DNA of 41,183 nucleotides, taken from a virus. The notes under the pieces were generated by a model. It had not been told where the DNA came from. It made no database searches and worked only from the letters and a program-made list of their open reading frames with translations. The stretch's first letter is position 1, and every line of letters begins with the position of its first letter. The stretch is from the IMG/VR virus record IMGVR_UViG_3300030116_006853, positions 1 through 41,183 of that record; one strand, written 5' to 3'. The position numbers were made by a program, and so were the translations under genes. Below, piece by piece: positions 39,354-41,183 of the stretch.

Positions 39354-39898
39354 TGTCAGTAGATAGTGCATATAATTTAGTTGCTTCATCAACAATTACT
39401 AGTGCAAGTGCATATGCAGATTTAGATGGAATGGATAGTACATATAGAATTTATGTAGTATATTGTGCAGATGTTAAACCAAGTGAATCAAGTTATTTGC
39501 AGATAAAACCAAAAGTATCAGGTTCAGTTGTAACCGGTTTTAATAATCAAACGGCAGGTCGAAGAACGCTTATGACTTCAGGTAATCCGGGACTTTATGC
39601 AAGTGGAAGTATCGGAGGAACTAGAGAATATATAGCACAAACTGGATACCATGCTCATTCAAGTACTGGAAGTAATTCATACATGGAAGCTTACATTTTG
39701 AATAGTCAAAGTAGTTCACATCATACTTTTGTAAATTGTCATTGGGTTACAAATCAAGATGCTACAAATTATGGTGCATATGGTGTTCAAGGTTTTGAAT
39801 TTCAAACTGATGATATTTTGACTGGAGTAAGAATTGCAATGTCAGCTGGAACTATCAACAATGGTAAGTTCCTTTTATATGGTTTAGACAAGAGTTAA
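39353..39898 (+). CDS. Fibre tip-like beta protein, paralog family member 5
   Basis: 181 residues. It starts in a TAATG overlap. ITSASAYADLDGMDSTYRIYVVYCADVKPSESSYLQIKP and the end GVRIAMSAGTINNGKFLLYGLDKS place it in the tip family. It is the last member of the tandem array; a strong AAGGAGG follows for the next gene. Confidence 0.65.
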   Translation: MSVDSAYNLVASSTITSASAYADLDGMDSTYRIYVVYCADVKPSESSYLQIKPKVSGSVVTGFNNQTAGRRTLMTSGNPGLYASGSIGGTREYIAQTGYHAHSSTGSNSYMEAYILNSQSSSHHTFVNCHWVTNQDATNYGAYGVQGFEFQTDDILTGVRIAMSAGTINNGKFLLYGLDKS

Positions 39899-39907
39899 GG
39901 AGGTGAA

Positions 39908-40231
39908 ATGGCTACATTAGAAGAATTTGTTACCGAAGTTACAGCAGAAGTTGAGGCACAAAAACCTATGATGATGAATGTAAATGGTAAAGAAGAAGAA
40001 ATGAGTGATGATGATTATGATTGGTATATCAATGTCAACGCACAAGCAAGATTTGACCAACAAGAAAATGGTTATAAATATGCAAGAGAAAATTCTTACT
40101 TACCTTTACAGGAACAATTGGACCAAATATGGCATGCTGTAGATGCAGGATTGTTTGGTGAAGATGCAAAAACTTCAGACTGGTATGAAGATATCCAAAA
40201 GGTTAAAAATGATAATCCAAAACCAGAGTAA
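39908..40231 (+). CDS. XkdW-like small tail protein
   Basis: 107 residues behind AAGGAGGTGAA. RENSYLPLQEQLDQIWHAVDAG and DWYEDIQKVKNDNPKPE match a motif (YPpLxEQLDmlw...I..vK..hPKP) of small phage tail-region proteins of XkdW type, often next to fibre genes and thought to help fibre assembly. The N-terminus is acidic and Met-rich. The role is by analogy. Confidence 0.65.
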   Translation: MATLEEFVTEVTAEVEAQKPMMMNVNGKEEEMSDDDYDWYINVNAQARFDQQENGYKYARENSYLPLQEQLDQIWHAVDAGLFGEDAKTSDWYEDIQKVKNDNPKPE

Positions 40232-40267
40232 CCTTTTCATAATGAAAATAAGTAATAAATTATTTAG

Positions 40268-40273
40268 TATAAT
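40268..40273 (+). promoter_or_regulatory. Possible -10 element
   Basis: A perfect TATAAT, about 20 nt before the ATG at 40294, with ATAGGAG in between. No good -35 is present. An AT-rich palindrome (TTTTCAT-A-ATGAAAA, 40234-40248) lies upstream. Confidence 0.4.
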
Positions 40274-40293
40274 AGAAAAGATAGGAGATTAAG

Positions 40294-40686
40294 ATGGCAC
40301 ATTACGCCTTTCTCAACGACAACAACATAGTTACTGAAGTGATTACTGGTGTCGATGAAGATGCAAAAGAAACCCTTCCAGAAGGCTTTGATAGCTGGGA
40401 AGAATGGTACGCTGACTTTAGAGGTCAGACTTGCAAAAGAACTTCATATAATACATCAGCTAATGAACACTCTGGTGAAGGTACAGCATATAGAGGAAAC
40501 TATGCAGGTATAGGTTATACCTACGATTCCGAAAATGATGTATTCTATGCTCCAAAACCATATTCAAAGTGGGTTCTAAATGAAACTACTTGGACTTGGG
40601 AAGCACCTGAAGATATGCCAGATGATGATAAAAACTACATCTGGAATGATAATAAAGGTGAGTGGGAAGAACTCGTTGAAGAATAA
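40294..40686 (+). CDS. Conserved marine-phage virion protein
   Basis: 130 residues, ATAGGAGATTAAG before the ATG. HYAFLNDNNIVTEVITG, QTCKRTSYNTSANEHSG, RGNYAGIGYTYDSENDVFYAPKPYSKW and a Trp-rich end match a protein family I know from marine cyanophages and pelagiphages ('NYAGIGYTYDE..D.F..PKP'), found in tail/fibre regions, exact role unknown. It overlaps the next gene by one base. Confidence 0.75.
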   Translation: MAHYAFLNDNNIVTEVITGVDEDAKETLPEGFDSWEEWYADFRGQTCKRTSYNTSANEHSGEGTAYRGNYAGIGYTYDSENDVFYAPKPYSKWVLNETTWTWEAPEDMPDDDKNYIWNDNKGEWEELVEE

Positions 40687-41183
40687 TGTCAAGTGAATTA
40701 AAAGTAGATACTATATCAGCAAAAACTGCTAATGGTGCAACATTACTTGAAGTACCAGTAAAAAAATTACAAACATTAACATCTTCAAGTGGCACTATGA
40801 CTGTAAATGCTGGTCTAGGTTCACAAGGTCAAATTACTTTGACTGAAAATATATCAACTATAGCTTTTACAAACATACCAACAAGTGGTGTATTTGAAAT
40901 GGTTATATATATTACACAACACGCATCATCAGCTAAAACAGTTTCATTCGGAGATATTACAGTCAATGGAGGTTCTTCTGTCAAAGGTGAAACTGGTGGT
41001 GGTTCATCACTTAGTATGTCATCGACAGTATCTGCTACTGATAGATATGAGTTCTTTTTTATAAACGCTGGCACTCCTAAAGTAAATCAAACAGCGAATT
41101 ATCAATCTGGTTTTCCTCATACAGATGGAGAAATACTTAGAGTTGATGCTGGAGATAGTGATAGTTATAGTGGTAGTGGTCTT
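40686..41183 (+). CDS. Fibre-associated protein, cut by window end
   Basis: The frame from the ATG at 40686 (TAATG overlap) stays open for 166 codons to the last base, so it is partial at the 3' end. SSELKVDTISAKTANGATLL is the shared module. The body (TENISTIAFTNIPTSGVFEMVIYI, SVKGETGGGSSLSM) resembles the protein at 33003, suggesting a duplication that encloses the tip array. Full length cannot be known. Confidence 0.7.
   Translation, partial: MSSELKVDTISAKTANGATLLEVPVKKLQTLTSSSGTMTVNAGLGSQGQITLTENISTIAFTNIPTSGVFEMVIYITQHASSAKTVSFGDITVNGGSSVKGETGGGSSLSMSSTVSATDRYEFFFINAGTPKVNQTANYQSGFPHTDGEILRVDAGDSDSYSGSGL

Noticed and set aside
40234-40248. Terminator at the AT-rich palindrome
   Set aside because: A 7-bp AT-only stem with a one-base loop and no T-run; could be an operator at most.
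1-41183. Temperate lifestyle
   Set aside because: No integrase, excisionase or C1-type repressor is recognisable in this window, so lysogeny cannot be supported from it.

Overview
This window is part of the genome of a tailed phage with siphovirus architecture. It has an HK97-type head module, a G/G-T tail chaperone pair, a 1087-residue tape measure, a tail tip and a very large fibre region. The DNA is AT-rich and most genes are tightly packed, with ATGA, TTGA or TAATG overlaps. Three things suggest a marine actinobacterial host with low GC: several gene starts look leaderless behind extended -10 promoters, a C-x4-C...LSxYN...CxxH zinc motif is present, and the ferredoxin is of actinobacterial type. 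This is inference. A low-GC marine alphaproteobacterium is not excluded. No integrase, repressor, polymerase or primase is visible, so the genome continues beyond at least one edge.

Layout. Positions 1-240 hold helically phased palindromic repeats. Positions 243-4824 hold small, mostly unrecognised genes, an A-type iron-sulfur carrier, two strongly structured RNA elements (2154-2235 and 3214-3338), and an anticodon-less tRNA-like RNA with a tmRNA-style acceptor domain (4565-4643). Positions 4918-12701 hold terminase, an unusually long portal, prohead protease, major capsid protein, a head-tail connector and small accessory genes. Positions 12676-14011 are a minus-strand cassette (SET protein, zinc protein, transglycosylase-like endolysin, small protein), followed by a plus-strand helix-turn-helix-like gene. 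Positions 14934-18232 hold neck, tail terminator and tail tube genes and a frameshifted chaperone. Positions 18225-26528 hold the tape measure, a Cys-rich microprotein, a ferredoxin, a distal tail protein and a tail hub with a peptidase S74 C-terminus. Positions 26530-41183 hold fibre genes, including a 1735-residue fibre with a cupredoxin-like copper-site signature and a tandem array of paralogous tip-like and polyglycine proteins. The last gene is cut by the window end.

How it works together. The structural genes give a complete head-to-tail-tip assembly order, with an estimated tail length of about 160 nm from the tape measure. The auxiliary genes share a metal theme: an A-type Fe-S carrier, a ferredoxin lodged between tape measure and distal tail genes, several Cys-rich zinc-type proteins and a putative copper site in the fibre. 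The strongest leads for new biology are the tRNA/tmRNA-like RNA, the two structured RNAs and the redox-protein set in the tail module.
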